This document shows positions 7,610 to 15,656 of a stretch of 33,053 nucleotides of DNA, one piece after another. The position numbers and the translations under genes are program-made. The DNA comes from JAWOLE01 sp035263845 (GTDB lineage: Bacteria; Acidobacteriota; Thermoanaerobaculia; UBA5066; Gp7-AA6), in contig DATFQY010000160.1 of assembly GCA_035263845.1 (NCBI GenBank), positions 1 to 33,053 of the forward strand. Reading direction: 5' to 3'. Position 1 is the first letter of the stretch. The number at the start of each line of letters is the position of its first letter. Under the pieces are notes generated by a model, which saw only the letters and a program-made list of their open reading frames with translations, was not told the origin of the DNA and did no database searches.

Positions 7610-9088
7610 GCCATCGATTCCAGGAGCGATAGAGGCGGGACGGCCGCGCTCGCCGCGGCCGGAGCGGCGGCTGTCCTGTCGCTGGCGGCGCGCCTCTGGC
7701 TCCTCGAGCGCCGCCCGCTCTGGCACGACGAGGTCTTCACGGTCTGGATCTCGAGGCTTTCGCTTTCGGGGATCCTCGACGCGCTCAAGCTCGACTCGGG
7801 CCCGCCGCTCTTCTACTTCCTCGAAAGGCCGGCGGTCGGCCTCGTCGAGGCGTTCAAGCTCTCGGACCACGCGCTGCGGGTGCTGCCGTTTCTCGCCCTC
7901 GCGCTTCTCTTCCTCGCGGGGCGGCGCCTCCCCGCCTCCTCCCGCGCGAGCTTCGTCCTCCTCCTGGCGACCTCGCCGCTGCTGCTCCTGTACGCGGGCG
8001 AGGCGCGCGCCTACGGGATCCTGGCGCTGCTCGCGTTTCTCCTCTTCCGTCTCGCGGCCGGCGCGGAGGGCAACGGCGCCGGCCGGGTGTGGCTCCTCGC
8101 CGCGATCGCCGCCGCCGCGATGTGGATTCACTACCTCGGCATCTTCGTCGTCGGCTCGCTGATCGTGGCGACCTCGGCTCTCCGGCGCTGGCGGACTGCC
8201 GCCTCGATCGCCGCCGGCTTCCTCCTCTTTCTCCCGTGGCTCCACGTCTTCGCCGCGCAGCCGGCCGCCTCGATGGGCTGGCTCCACGACAAGCAGGCCG
8301 CGACCATCCAGGGATTCCTCGCGGACCTCGGAGGCGGAGCACGCCTGCTTCCGCCGTTCGGGCTGCCGCTTCCCAAAGCGCTCCTGCAGGCGGCGATGGT
8401 GGCCGCGCTCGCCGTTTTCGTCCTCGTTCTCCCGCGGCTCCGAGCGGACTCGGAGACGCGGATCGGCCTGGCAACCGTCTTCCTGACCCTCGGAGGCGTC
8501 CTGGCCGTGGCTTACGTCTCTCAACCGATCGCCGTTGCCGGGCGGACGGAACTGGCCGTCCTGCCGATCTGGCTCTGGCTCGCAGCCCGCTCGGGAGAAA
8601 CCTCCCGCCCTGCGCGCCTGGCCGCGATCGCGGTCGCGGCGGTCGGCCTGGCCTCGAGCCTGCTGATCCTCGCGGCGCCGCGGTCCAACCGGCCCTTCGC
8701 CGACGTTCCCCGCCGGCTCCTCGACTCGGCGCGCCCCGGAGACATCGCCGTCGGCTCCGCCAACTTCTACCTTCCGCTTCGCCTCGAGAAGGACCGCGGC
8801 CGGCTCGCGGCGGACCTGAAGGCGTTTCCGGCGGACCTGGAGGCGCACCCCGGGTGGTTCGTCGCGAAGGCCCCGACGGAAGCCGAGTACCGGACGCTCG
8901 AGGCGCAGGTGGCGGGCGTGGGTCCCGGAAGATCCGTCTACCTGCTGATCGATCCGCCCTTCTGGAACCGCCGCCTGCAGGAGATGATGGCCGCGCGCGG
9001 AAAGCCCGCCGTCGAGACGCTCTCCTACGGGATCTTCGTCGAGTCGCGCGGCTCGGCCAGCGCGAGCGCGCCGGCGAGCAGCAGGTAG
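7610..9088 (+). CDS. GT39/PMT-like GT-C glycosyltransferase, start codon not found
   Basis: The plus frame is open from the codon after a TAG at 7607 to the stop at 9086. It encodes a polytopic membrane protein with the GT-C first-loop motif LWHDE (Trp codon at 7721, Asp 7727, Glu 7730) and SGPPLFYFL soon after, typical of enzymes that take sugars from polyprenyl-phosphate donors. About ten hydrophobic segments and a C-terminal soluble part follow. No ATG, GTG or TTG occurs in frame before GTG 7880, which lies beyond the catalytic loop. The true start must be non-standard (for example ATC 7613 or CTG 7676), or the 5' end has been lost or misassembled. A heptamer array lies immediately upstream. 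Its last 64 nt overlap the tail of the convergent gene at 9025. The coordinates give the open frame, not a proven start. Confidence 0.65.
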   Translation, partial: AIDSRSDRGGTAALAAAGAAAVLSLAARLWLLERRPLWHDEVFTVWISRLSLSGILDALKLDSGPPLFYFLERPAVGLVEAFKLSDHALRVLPFLALALLFLAGRRLPASSRASFVLLLATSPLLLLYAGEARAYGILALLAFLLFRLAAGAEGNGAGRVWLLAAIAAAAMWIHYLGIFVVGSLIVATSALRRWRTAASIAAGFLLFLPWLHVFAAQPAASMGWLHDKQAATIQGFLADLGGGARLLPPFGLPLPKALLQAAMVAALAVFVLVLPRLRADSETRIGLATVFLTLGGVLAVAYVSQPIAVAGRTELAVLPIWLWLAARSGETSRPARLAAIAVAAVGLASSLLILAAPRSNRPFADVPRRLLDSARPGDIAVGSANFYLPLRLEKDRGRLAADLKAFPADLEAHPGWFVAKAPTEAEYRTLEAQVAGVGPGRSVYLLIDPPFWNRRLQEMMAARGKPAVETLSYGIFVESRGSASASAPASSR

Positions 9089-11388
9089 AGGACGGGACCC
9101 CACATGGAGAACGCCCCGCCGGGGACGCGCTCCCGCCAGTCGATTCGGTGCGTTCCCGCGGGAACCACCATCGCCGAGAAGGCGAGCTGCGAGGCGAACA
9201 CGGGCGCCTCCCGGCCGTCGAGCTTCACGGTGCGGTGCGGCCAGAACCCGCGCAGCACGAAGAGCCAGATCGGATCGGGCGATCGGGTCTCGAGGCGCAG
9301 GCGCTCGGGGCTTCGCTCGAGGATCTTGAGCGTTCCGGGGCGCGCCGAGCCGTCGGCGCTCCGGCCGGACTCGAGCACGATCTCCCCGGCGGGCAACTTG
9401 CCGAGAAGCTCCATCGCCTCGGCCGGCCCCGGCCTTTCGTGCCATCGCTCGACGAGCCGGATGTCGGGAAGCGCGGAATCGAGGACGTCCCATCCCTGCA
9501 CCGCGTTGCCTCCGAAAGGGCGGTAGCCGGGCAGCTCCAGCTGGTCGCGGTATCGGACTCCCCACTTGAGCGCGAGGCTGCCGAAGAACGCCGGCGAACT
9601 CCAGTACCCCTCGACGAAAGAGAGCCGCCGCAGGCTCTCCGCGCGCGAGAGGTTGCCGCTGTCGAAGTCCGTGTTCAGGACGGTCCCGTACTTCCAGAGC
9701 GCCTGCGTGAAGAAGAGCCAGTTGCGTCGGAACGCGTCGTTGCCTCCCGGGTCCGTCTCGAACTCCCGCTTGTCCAGCTCCGAAGGCTGGTAGCCCGCCT
9801 CGCTCAGCACGCGGAAGGCGCCCTCGGGGTCCTTCGTTTTGACCAGCCGCGCGATCGGCGTGGGGCCGAGCAGGACTTCCTCGGGATAGGTCTGCGCGAT
9901 CTTGCGGTTCGCGGCGACCGGCACGAGCGTCGCGATGGCGAGGGCGGCTCCCGCGGCGCGAGGCGTGTTGCGCCGGAGCAGATCCAGGGCGACTGCGGTC
10001 GCCATCCAGAGGAGCCCTCCCTCGGCCACCGCCGCGGGGAAGAGGCCCGCCGCGCGCGCCGCCCCCTTCGCGTCCACGCCGGTCAAAAGCTCCGCGACGG
10101 CGGCCGTGAAGCCGGGAGCGACCGCGGTGAGCGCGGCGAGCAGGGCAAGCCCCGCTCCGACGGCGAGCGCCCAGGAGACCCTGACGGCGCCGCCCCGCAG
10201 GCGCTCGAAGAAGAGGCCCGCGGCGAGCGCCATGGCGAGGGAGACCGCGACGCAGAACTTTTCGGGCGAGCGAAGCGCTACCGGTGATGGCAGGTCGCCC
10301 AGCCAGGAGGGAACGAGGCTCGGAAGGACGGCCAGAGCGAGCGACCCCGCGAGCAGGTACCACGTGAAACGGGCGCCCCGCGGGAGCGTCGCGGGCGGCG
10401 CGGACTGTTTCGCCCCCTTCGTCTTCGCGCGCGGGCGGCCGAGGCGGGACGCGGCGACGGCGAGCACCGCCAGCGCGCCGCAGTGGAGCGTCGCGAAGAG
10501 GCCGATCCACTTGCCGTGGAAGACGGGCAGCGCCCAGAGCTCCGACGGGTCCACCTTCCACGTCGTGCCGAACGGGTAAGGCACCAGGAACTCGAAGAGG
10601 CGCAGCGGCGAGACGGAGAACGCGACCGCGTCCCGCAGCAGGACTCCCCGGATCGCGCGGTCCGTCTCCGGGATCCAGAGGTAAGTCGCGAGGAGCTGCG
10701 GCGCTCCGATCAGGGCTCCCATCGCGACGGAGGCCGAGAGCCGCCTCGCCATCGGCCAGCGGCGGATCTTCTCCTCCTCGACGAGGATCCAGAGGGCGGA
10801 GGCGGCGAGCGCCATCCCCATCGTGAAGACTTCCCCGGCCAGAAAGTCGATCCCAAAGAGGGTCGACAGGGCGGCGACCTGGCCCGCCCGGGTCTTCCAG
10901 CGGCGCGCGACGGCCCAGAGGATCCAGGGCAGCAGCACGACGCCCCCCATGTGGTTCGTGTAGAAGACCTCCGAGACGATCACGCCGGAGAACGCGAACG
11001 TGACGGCGCCGATCCAGGCTCCCGCCTTCGAGGCGCGCAGCTCCGAGAGGAGCGCCAGCGCTCCCAATCCGGCGAGGATCCAGTGCAGGACCGGGAAGAG
11101 CCGCATCGCGAAGGGGAACGGGATAACCGCGAGCGCCGCCCGAAGCGGATAGAGCGCGCTGGTGTTGGGGTTGGCGAGCAGCGGCCGGCCTCCCGAGATG
11201 TCCGCCGCCCAGACCGGCAGCCGCCCGCGTGAGTACGCGTCGTGGATCGCGAACTCCATCGGGAGGAGGCCCCCGAGCACGTCCCGTCCCCCGAAGTTGC
11301 GCCTGGCGAGCAGCGGATCCGAGTACGCCGCGGCGACCAGGAGGACGAGAAGAATCGCCGGGCCGGCGCGCCTCGGCACCGGAATCAC
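9025..11388 (-). CDS. YfhO-type polytopic membrane protein (paralogue 3)
   Basis: 787 residues, closely similar in plan to the proteins at 2894 and 5224: NFGGRD after the first membrane segment, GRLPVW, LLANPN, about a dozen membrane segments, then WLFVLRGFW and PAGTHRIDW in the C-terminal soluble part. The start is the GTG at 11388, which overlaps the stop codon of the preceding gene (GTGA). This gives a short basic N terminus directly before the first membrane segment. The context, downstream of a GT39-like enzyme and a GT2-methyltransferase fusion in one overlapping transcript, supports a job in assembling or decorating a surface glycan. Substrate unknown. The last 64 nt overlap the convergent gene at 7610. 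Confidence 0.82.
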   Translation of the reverse strand: MIPVPRRAGPAILLVLLVAAAYSDPLLARRNFGGRDVLGGLLPMEFAIHDAYSRGRLPVWAADISGGRPLLANPNTSALYPLRAALAVIPFPFAMRLFPVLHWILAGLGALALLSELRASKAGAWIGAVTFAFSGVIVSEVFYTNHMGGVVLLPWILWAVARRWKTRAGQVAALSTLFGIDFLAGEVFTMGMALAASALWILVEEEKIRRWPMARRLSASVAMGALIGAPQLLATYLWIPETDRAIRGVLLRDAVAFSVSPLRLFEFLVPYPFGTTWKVDPSELWALPVFHGKWIGLFATLHCGALAVLAVAASRLGRPRAKTKGAKQSAPPATLPRGARFTWYLLAGSLALAVLPSLVPSWLGDLPSPVALRSPEKFCVAVSLAMALAAGLFFERLRGGAVRVSWALAVGAGLALLAALTAVAPGFTAAVAELLTGVDAKGAARAAGLFPAAVAEGGLLWMATAVALDLLRRNTPRAAGAALAIATLVPVAANRKIAQTYPEEVLLGPTPIARLVKTKDPEGAFRVLSEAGYQPSELDKREFETDPGGNDAFRRNWLFFTQALWKYGTVLNTDFDSGNLSRAESLRRLSFVEGYWSSPAFFGSLALKWGVRYRDQLELPGYRPFGGNAVQGWDVLDSALPDIRLVERWHERPGPAEAMELLGKLPAGEIVLESGRSADGSARPGTLKILERSPERLRLETRSPDPIWLFVLRGFWPHRTVKLDGREAPVFASQLAFSAMVVPAGTHRIDWRERVPGGAFSMWGPVLYLLLAGALALAEPRDSTKIP

Positions 11389-12803
11389 GAAGCTTTGCGG
11401 GCGATCGCCAGGAGCGACATCCCCGTGCGCGGAGGATTGGTCTCCTCTCGGCGCAGGAACGGAAGGAAGAGCTTGAAGGCCTGGAGCTGCGTGCGCGGAA
11501 GGACCTGCCGCCTCAGGATCTTGCCGTTGACGTACCAGCCCAAGATGCCGGGGCGGTTGACGAAGCGGCAGTCCTCGACGGCGAACCCGGCGTCCGCGAG
11601 CTTGTCCTCGAGGTCCTTCTTCTCGTAACGACGGAAGTGCTTCAGGTGCTCGTCCAGCGTGCCGTAGAGCCACTGGAGCGCGGGGACGAGGAGGATCAGT
11701 CTTCCGCCGGCCGGCAGGATCGCGGCCATGTCGGCCAGCGTCTGGGCGTCTCTTTCGATGTGCTCAAGCACGTTACAGCAGACGATCGTGTCCACCGACT
11801 GCGAGAGGATCTCTTCCCGCTCCGACGCGGTCAGTGGGAACTGGTACGACGCGACCCGGACGGCGGAGTTCTCGCGGAAGACTCCCTTCAGGTATTCGAC
11901 GGCGACCGGGTCCACGTCGGAGGCGATGACGAGCTCCCGCTGCGGCCCCCGCGGGTCCTTTTCGGTCAGGTGCCGCGTCAGGTTCCCGAAGCCGGCGCCG
12001 ATTTCCAGTACCCGGCGGCCGACGGCGTGGGCGAAGCGCTCCACGAGCCAGCGGTTGTAGGGCTCAAGCCTGGCCAGCCGCGTCAGCGTGACGTGGCCGA
12101 CGTTGCCGGTCTCCTCGGCCTCGCGGAAACGGTGCTTGAGGATCGTCCAGAGCGCGGAGATCGCGTCCTTCCAGCCGATCTTCTTCCCCTCGTCGTAGGT
12201 CCGGCCGTGGTAGGAGATCGGGACTTCGTAGACCCGGTAGCCTCGCCGCGCGACCTTGGCGGTGATCTCCGGCTCGATGCCGAAGCGGCGCGACTCGATC
12301 GTCATGGACTGCACGACCTCGCGGCGGAACATCTTGTAGCAGGTCTCCATGTCCGTGAGGTTGAGGTTCGTGCACATGTTCGAGGCGAGCGTCAGGAAGC
12401 GGTTGCCGACCGTGTGCCAGAAGTAGAGAACCCGGCGCTCGCCGCCGCCGAGGAACCGCGAGCCGAACACGACGTCCGCGTGGCCTTCCTCGATCGGGCG
12501 CAGCAGCTTCGGGTACTCGCGAGGGTCGTACTCGAGGTCCGCGTCCTGCACGACGACGACGTCGCCGCCGGCGTGGCGGAACCCGACGGAGACCGCGGCG
12601 CCCTTCCCCTGGTTCTTCGGCTGCAGGAAGATGCGGATGCCGTCCCGGCCGTCCATCCCGCGCAGGATGTCGCGCGTCCCGTCGGTCGAGCCGTCGTCCA
12701 CGATGAGGATCTCCTTGTCCACCGGCACGGCCTGGACCTGGCGGACGATCTCCTCGAGCGTCTTCGCTTCGTTGAACACCGGGATGACCACGGAAAGCTT
12801 CAA
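11385..12803 (-). CDS. GT2 glycosyltransferase fused to SAM-dependent methyltransferase
   Basis: 472 residues in two domains. Residues 1-225 are a DPM1-like GT2: VVIPVFNE, VDDGSTDGT (35-43) and the metal-binding DAD at 87-89, then ETCYKMFRR and KKIGWKDA. Enzymes like this move a sugar from a nucleotide donor to polyprenyl phosphate at the cytoplasmic face. Residues about 245-472 are a class I methyltransferase with the SAM loop EIGAGFG (267-273) and CCNVLEHIE. The fusion suggests methylation of the same sugar, lipid or glycan intermediate, but the acceptor is unknown. There are no membrane segments like those of ArnC. The start is a TTG overlapping the upstream stop (TTGA, 12800-12803), which gives the family-typical MKLSVVIPVFNE. 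The downstream gene overlaps by GTGA. The GT2 half is clearly paralogous to the protein at 14877. Confidence 0.88.
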   Translation of the reverse strand: MKLSVVIPVFNEAKTLEEIVRQVQAVPVDKEILIVDDGSTDGTRDILRGMDGRDGIRIFLQPKNQGKGAAVSVGFRHAGGDVVVVQDADLEYDPREYPKLLRPIEEGHADVVFGSRFLGGGERRVLYFWHTVGNRFLTLASNMCTNLNLTDMETCYKMFRREVVQSMTIESRRFGIEPEITAKVARRGYRVYEVPISYHGRTYDEGKKIGWKDAISALWTILKHRFREAEETGNVGHVTLTRLARLEPYNRWLVERFAHAVGRRVLEIGAGFGNLTRHLTEKDPRGPQRELVIASDVDPVAVEYLKGVFRENSAVRVASYQFPLTASEREEILSQSVDTIVCCNVLEHIERDAQTLADMAAILPAGGRLILLVPALQWLYGTLDEHLKHFRRYEKKDLEDKLADAGFAVEDCRFVNRPGILGWYVNGKILRRQVLPRTQLQAFKLFLPFLRREETNPPRTGMSLLAIARKAS

Positions 12804-14533
12804 CGCTTCTCTCCTTCGGTCGGCCCGCCCGTCAGCTCGAAGAGCGCGATCGAATGGCCGATCCGGCCGGCCGGACGACCTTGCGCGAGCACCCGGCCCT
12901 TCAACGCAGCCTCCGCTCTCGCCATGGGGATGGCCCCATGGTACGCGTAGAACTCCGGCCCCGCGGTCAGAAAAAAGACCGACATCGCGACGAGCCGGCC
13001 GCGCACGACCGGCTGCGCCGAGAAATCCGGCACGCCGATCCGGAAGTAGACGTTGTCGCCGCCAAAGTAAGAGACCGTGGGATCGGTCACGCCCCGGCGC
13101 TTCAACTCCGCGGCCAGGCGCTTCAGGTCGAGCCCCCAGTCCACGTTGGAGTCGGTCAAGATGGCCGCGCCCCGGTCGGGCCCTCCGGCGAGCGGGTTGA
13201 AGTAAGAGAGCTCGTACGGGTGGATCCGCCAGGTCTCCGCCGCCGAGACGACGGGGAGCGCGATCCAGAACACGGCGGCGGCCGCGGATGCGAGCGCCGT
13301 CCCCCTCGCCTGCCAGGCCCTCGCGAAGAGGGCCGCCGCGAAGAGCGCGAGGAACGGGTAGACCGGGAGCAGGTGGCGGATGCCGATGTTGTAGGTCGTG
13401 CCGATCGAGGCGAGGAAGAGGACGCCGACCGGGACGAGCCAGAGGCGGACCTCCTCGGCCACGGGCCCGGTCCGGCGCGCGAGCGCCACGAGGACCGCGG
13501 CCGTGACCGCCAGGAACGCGAGGGTGGACTTCACGCCGAAGGCGACGAAGAAGTAGTCGAAGAACCCCCTGGTCGAGATCCGCCCGTTCAAGTACGTGAT
13601 TCCTCCCCCGACGTCATTTTGCCGCACCACGGAAGCGAGCCCGCCGACGTAGTGCGCCAGAGGCCGGGAGAAATCGGCGAGCGATTCGATCCGCTCGGCG
13701 AGCTTCGGCGCGCCGCCGAGGACGGCGACCTTCTCGTGGATCACGGTTTTCTGGTCCGCGGGGTCCATCCGCGAAGTGACCGGAGCGTAGACCGCGACCA
13801 CGACGAGGAGCGCGCCGACTCCGGCTGCGGCGAGCCGCCAGAGACCGGCGGCGGCGGTCCGGCCGGGCGACGCCTCCCGTCGCGCGGCCAGCAAGGTCTG
13901 GAGGGCGAGGACCGGGAGGAGGTAGATCGTCGAGAACTTCGTCGCCATTGCGAGGCCGAGCGCGACCGCGGCGCCGGCCAGGCGAGCGGCCGTCGGGCGC
14001 CTGCGGTGAGCTTCCCAGGCGAGCACGACCGCGAGGAACGCGAGGGTCGCCCCGAGGTCCGTGTGCACGACTCCCGCGTGCGCGAGCAGGTTCGGATCGA
14101 ACGCCAGGAGCGCCATCGCCAGCAGCGCCGGCCCCGCGCCGTAGCGGGAGCGCGCCGCGGCGAACACGAGGAGCAGGAGCGCGGCGAGAACGGCGAGCTG
14201 GGGCGCCCGCGCCGCCGCGATGATGGCGTCGGCGGGAACGGAATTGTGGAAGAAGAACTCGGGGCTCGCGGAGAGGAACACGTTGCCCATCGGCACCTTC
14301 TCCGGCGGCGGCCGCAAAGGCAGCCGCGTGACCGAGAGCCCGGAAAGGATCTTGATCAGCGGCGGGTGCTCGATGTTGACGATCGCCGACCGCGACGCCA
14401 CGGCGAAGTACCCGGAGAGGATGTGGATCGGCTCATCGGCCGAGAGCGAGTCGTCGCGCGTGTGGTCGTAAACCAGGAAGAGAGCGAGCGCCGCCAGCAG
14501 AAGCGCCGCGGCCGGGGCGACGGGCGATCTCAA
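12800..14533 (-). CDS. GT39/ArnT-like GT-C glycosyltransferase
   Basis: 577 residues and many membrane segments. The first periplasmic loop carries SADEPIH (Asp33, Glu34, His37), followed by NIEHPPLIK. This acidic pair and the later HPPL are the layout of PMT/ArnT-type GT-C enzymes, which transfer a sugar from a polyprenyl phosphate in the outer leaflet. The C-terminal half has YFNPLAGGPDRG and SNVDWGLDLKRL, a soluble stretch common in bacterial members. Its length is close to that of ArnT, but the acceptor cannot be read. It is too far from the arn genes to be assigned as ArnT on position. The start is TTG at 14533, preceded by a GGAGAGG stretch about a dozen nt upstream; no better in-frame start is visible. 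It leads the overlapping run 14533 to 9025. Confidence 0.82.
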   Translation of the reverse strand: MRSPVAPAAALLLAALALFLVYDHTRDDSLSADEPIHILSGYFAVASRSAIVNIEHPPLIKILSGLSVTRLPLRPPPEKVPMGNVFLSASPEFFFHNSVPADAIIAAARAPQLAVLAALLLLVFAAARSRYGAGPALLAMALLAFDPNLLAHAGVVHTDLGATLAFLAVVLAWEAHRRRPTAARLAGAAVALGLAMATKFSTIYLLPVLALQTLLAARREASPGRTAAAGLWRLAAAGVGALLVVVAVYAPVTSRMDPADQKTVIHEKVAVLGGAPKLAERIESLADFSRPLAHYVGGLASVVRQNDVGGGITYLNGRISTRGFFDYFFVAFGVKSTLAFLAVTAAVLVALARRTGPVAEEVRLWLVPVGVLFLASIGTTYNIGIRHLLPVYPFLALFAAALFARAWQARGTALASAAAAVFWIALPVVSAAETWRIHPYELSYFNPLAGGPDRGAAILTDSNVDWGLDLKRLAAELKRRGVTDPTVSYFGGDNVYFRIGVPDFSAQPVVRGRLVAMSVFFLTAGPEFYAYHGAIPMARAEAALKGRVLAQGRPAGRIGHSIALFELTGGPTEGEKR

Positions 14534-14876
14534 TTCACCGGTTTCCTCTCCCCATTATTCACACATCCTTCGCGGAATCCGCATCTGTGAGGCATTGAGT
14601 ACGACTCCGCTTGAGAGTGGTGCGGGAGAATCCGCCCCGGAACCGGCGGCGTCTCCCTCGCCGGCACGCGCCGGCCCGGCCGCGTACAGGAGTTCCGGGC
14701 CGTCGCTCGTCGCTCAGTCGCACTCGCAGGGTGGCGACAGAAGTCGGTGGTGTGCTCCTTCGCTCATGGCCGCCAGCGGGAGACTCCGCCGTCTCCGGGG
14801 CTCCTATCTCGGCTTTACGCCACGCTGGAGCCACGGCGGCGGGACCGCCTCCCGGAGGAGCGCGAAGTGGCGATTC
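14534..14876. other. Non-coding, hairpin-rich gap of 343 bp
   Basis: Both flanking genes are on the minus strand, and no convincing reading frame is visible inside. The gap holds several short palindromes: GCCGGC, 4 nt, GCCGGC near 14660; GGAGAC, 6 nt, GTCTCC near 14780; and GGCTCC with a distant GGAGCC between about 14799 and 14832. It could be a dispersed repeat or a transcribed structured leader or trailer; nothing in it was recognised with certainty. Confidence 0.5.
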
Positions 14877-15581
14877 TCAGTTTTCGCGGCGGGATCGGGA
14901 GGCGACGGCGTGGCGGACGAGGGCGGCTAGCGCGGAGAAGCCGTCACGCAGGCGAATCTTCTTGCCCTCGGCGCGGGAGCGGCCGAAGTAGGAGACCGGG
15001 ACCTCGAAGATGCGGAAGCCCCCGCGCGCGACCTTCGCGGTGAACTCCGCGTCCACGCCGAAGCCCTTCGACTCGAGGTTGAGCGACGGAACCACGCGGC
15101 GGTGGAACGCCTTGTAGCAAGTCGCCATGTCGGTGAGGTTGAGGTTGGTGAAGACGTTGGAGATGAGGGTCAGCAGGCGGTTGCCCGCCGTGTGCCAGAA
15201 GTTCTGGACCCGGTTCTCGGGGCCGCCCCGGAAGCGCGAGCCGTACACGATGTCGGCGCGCCCGGACTCGATCGGCCGGATGATCGTCGCGTACTCGCTC
15301 GGGTCGTACTCGAGGTCCGCGTCCTGGATGATGAGGATCTCGCCCCGCGCCTCGCGGATCGCGGTCGAGACGGCGTGCCCCTTCCCCATGTTGCCCGGGT
15401 GGAGGATCACGCGGACGCCGGCCTTCCCGTCCCAGTTGGCGAGGAGGTCGCGCGTACCGTCCGTCGAGCCGTCGTCCACGACGAGGATCTCCTTCTCGAT
15501 GGGGACGGCGGAGACCTGGCGGAGGATCTCGTCGATCGTCCGCGCCTCGTTGAAGACCGGGATCAGGACGGAAAGCTTCAC
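14877..15581 (-). CDS. DPM1-like GT2 polyprenyl-phosphate glycosyltransferase
   Basis: A 234-residue single-domain GT2 with SVLIPVFNE, VDDGSTDGT, the metal-binding DAD in IQDADLEYD, and TCYKAFHRR. It lacks the C-terminal membrane pair of ArnC-type enzymes, as in DPM1-type synthases. It would load a sugar from a nucleotide donor onto a polyprenyl phosphate, supplying the GT-C enzymes around it. It is a paralogue of the GT2 half of the fusion at 11385; the two share long stretches around the catalytic loops. The start is GTG 15581, giving the family-typical MKLSV; no ribosome site is visible. A TATCAT hexamer ends 10 nt upstream, inside the edge of a heptamer array. It is divergent from the STT3-like gene. 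Confidence 0.88.
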   Translation of the reverse strand: MKLSVLIPVFNEARTIDEILRQVSAVPIEKEILVVDDGSTDGTRDLLANWDGKAGVRVILHPGNMGKGHAVSTAIREARGEILIIQDADLEYDPSEYATIIRPIESGRADIVYGSRFRGGPENRVQNFWHTAGNRLLTLISNVFTNLNLTDMATCYKAFHRRVVPSLNLESKGFGVDAEFTAKVARGGFRIFEVPVSYFGRSRAEGKKIRLRDGFSALAALVRHAVASRSRREN

Positions 15582-15591
15582 GGTCGCGCGG

Positions 15592-15597
15592 ATGATA
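15592..15597 (-). promoter_or_regulatory. -10-like hexamer before the GT2 gene at 15581
   Basis: The minus strand reads TATCAT, 10 nt before the GTG at 15581. It is formed partly by the last unit of heptamer array 2. No clear -35 element. Confidence 0.3.
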
Positions 15598-15628
15598 CGG
15601 GATACGGGGTACGGGGTACGGGTACGGG
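15594..15628. repeat. Heptanucleotide tandem array 2 (GRTACGG)
   Basis: Four complete 7-bp units, two GATACGG then two GGTACGG (15594-15621), are followed by a 6-bp unit. The array fills the gap between two divergent genes and supplies bases of a -10-like hexamer on the minus strand. Confidence 0.8.
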
Positions 15629-15642
15629 TTCGCCCGATAGCT

Positions 15643-15648
15643 CATAAT
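15643..15648 (+). promoter_or_regulatory. -10-like hexamer before the STT3-like gene
   Basis: CATAAT lies 8 nt before the ATG at 15657, so the transcript would have almost no leader. No ribosome site is visible between them. Confidence 0.35.
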
Positions 15649-15656
15649 CGTTTTCA

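Noticed and set aside
4504..7632. A 1042-residue plus-strand reading frame
   Set aside because: It is opposite two well-supported membrane-protein genes and its composition is almost only Arg, Gly, Pro, Ala and Asp, as expected of antisense frames in GC-rich DNA.
12800..14533. This GT39-like gene as arnT
   Set aside because: Length and first-loop motif fit the broad family, but it is over 7 kb from the arn genes, in another transcript, and nothing ties it to Ara4N.
14559..14834. A 91-residue minus-strand frame in the 343-bp gap
   Set aside because: Arg-rich, no ribosome site, no recognisable motif, and it crosses several palindromes; more likely non-coding.
15594..15628. CRISPR-like repeat
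   Set aside because: Units are only 7 bp and have no spacers; it is a simple tandem array, as are the three others.
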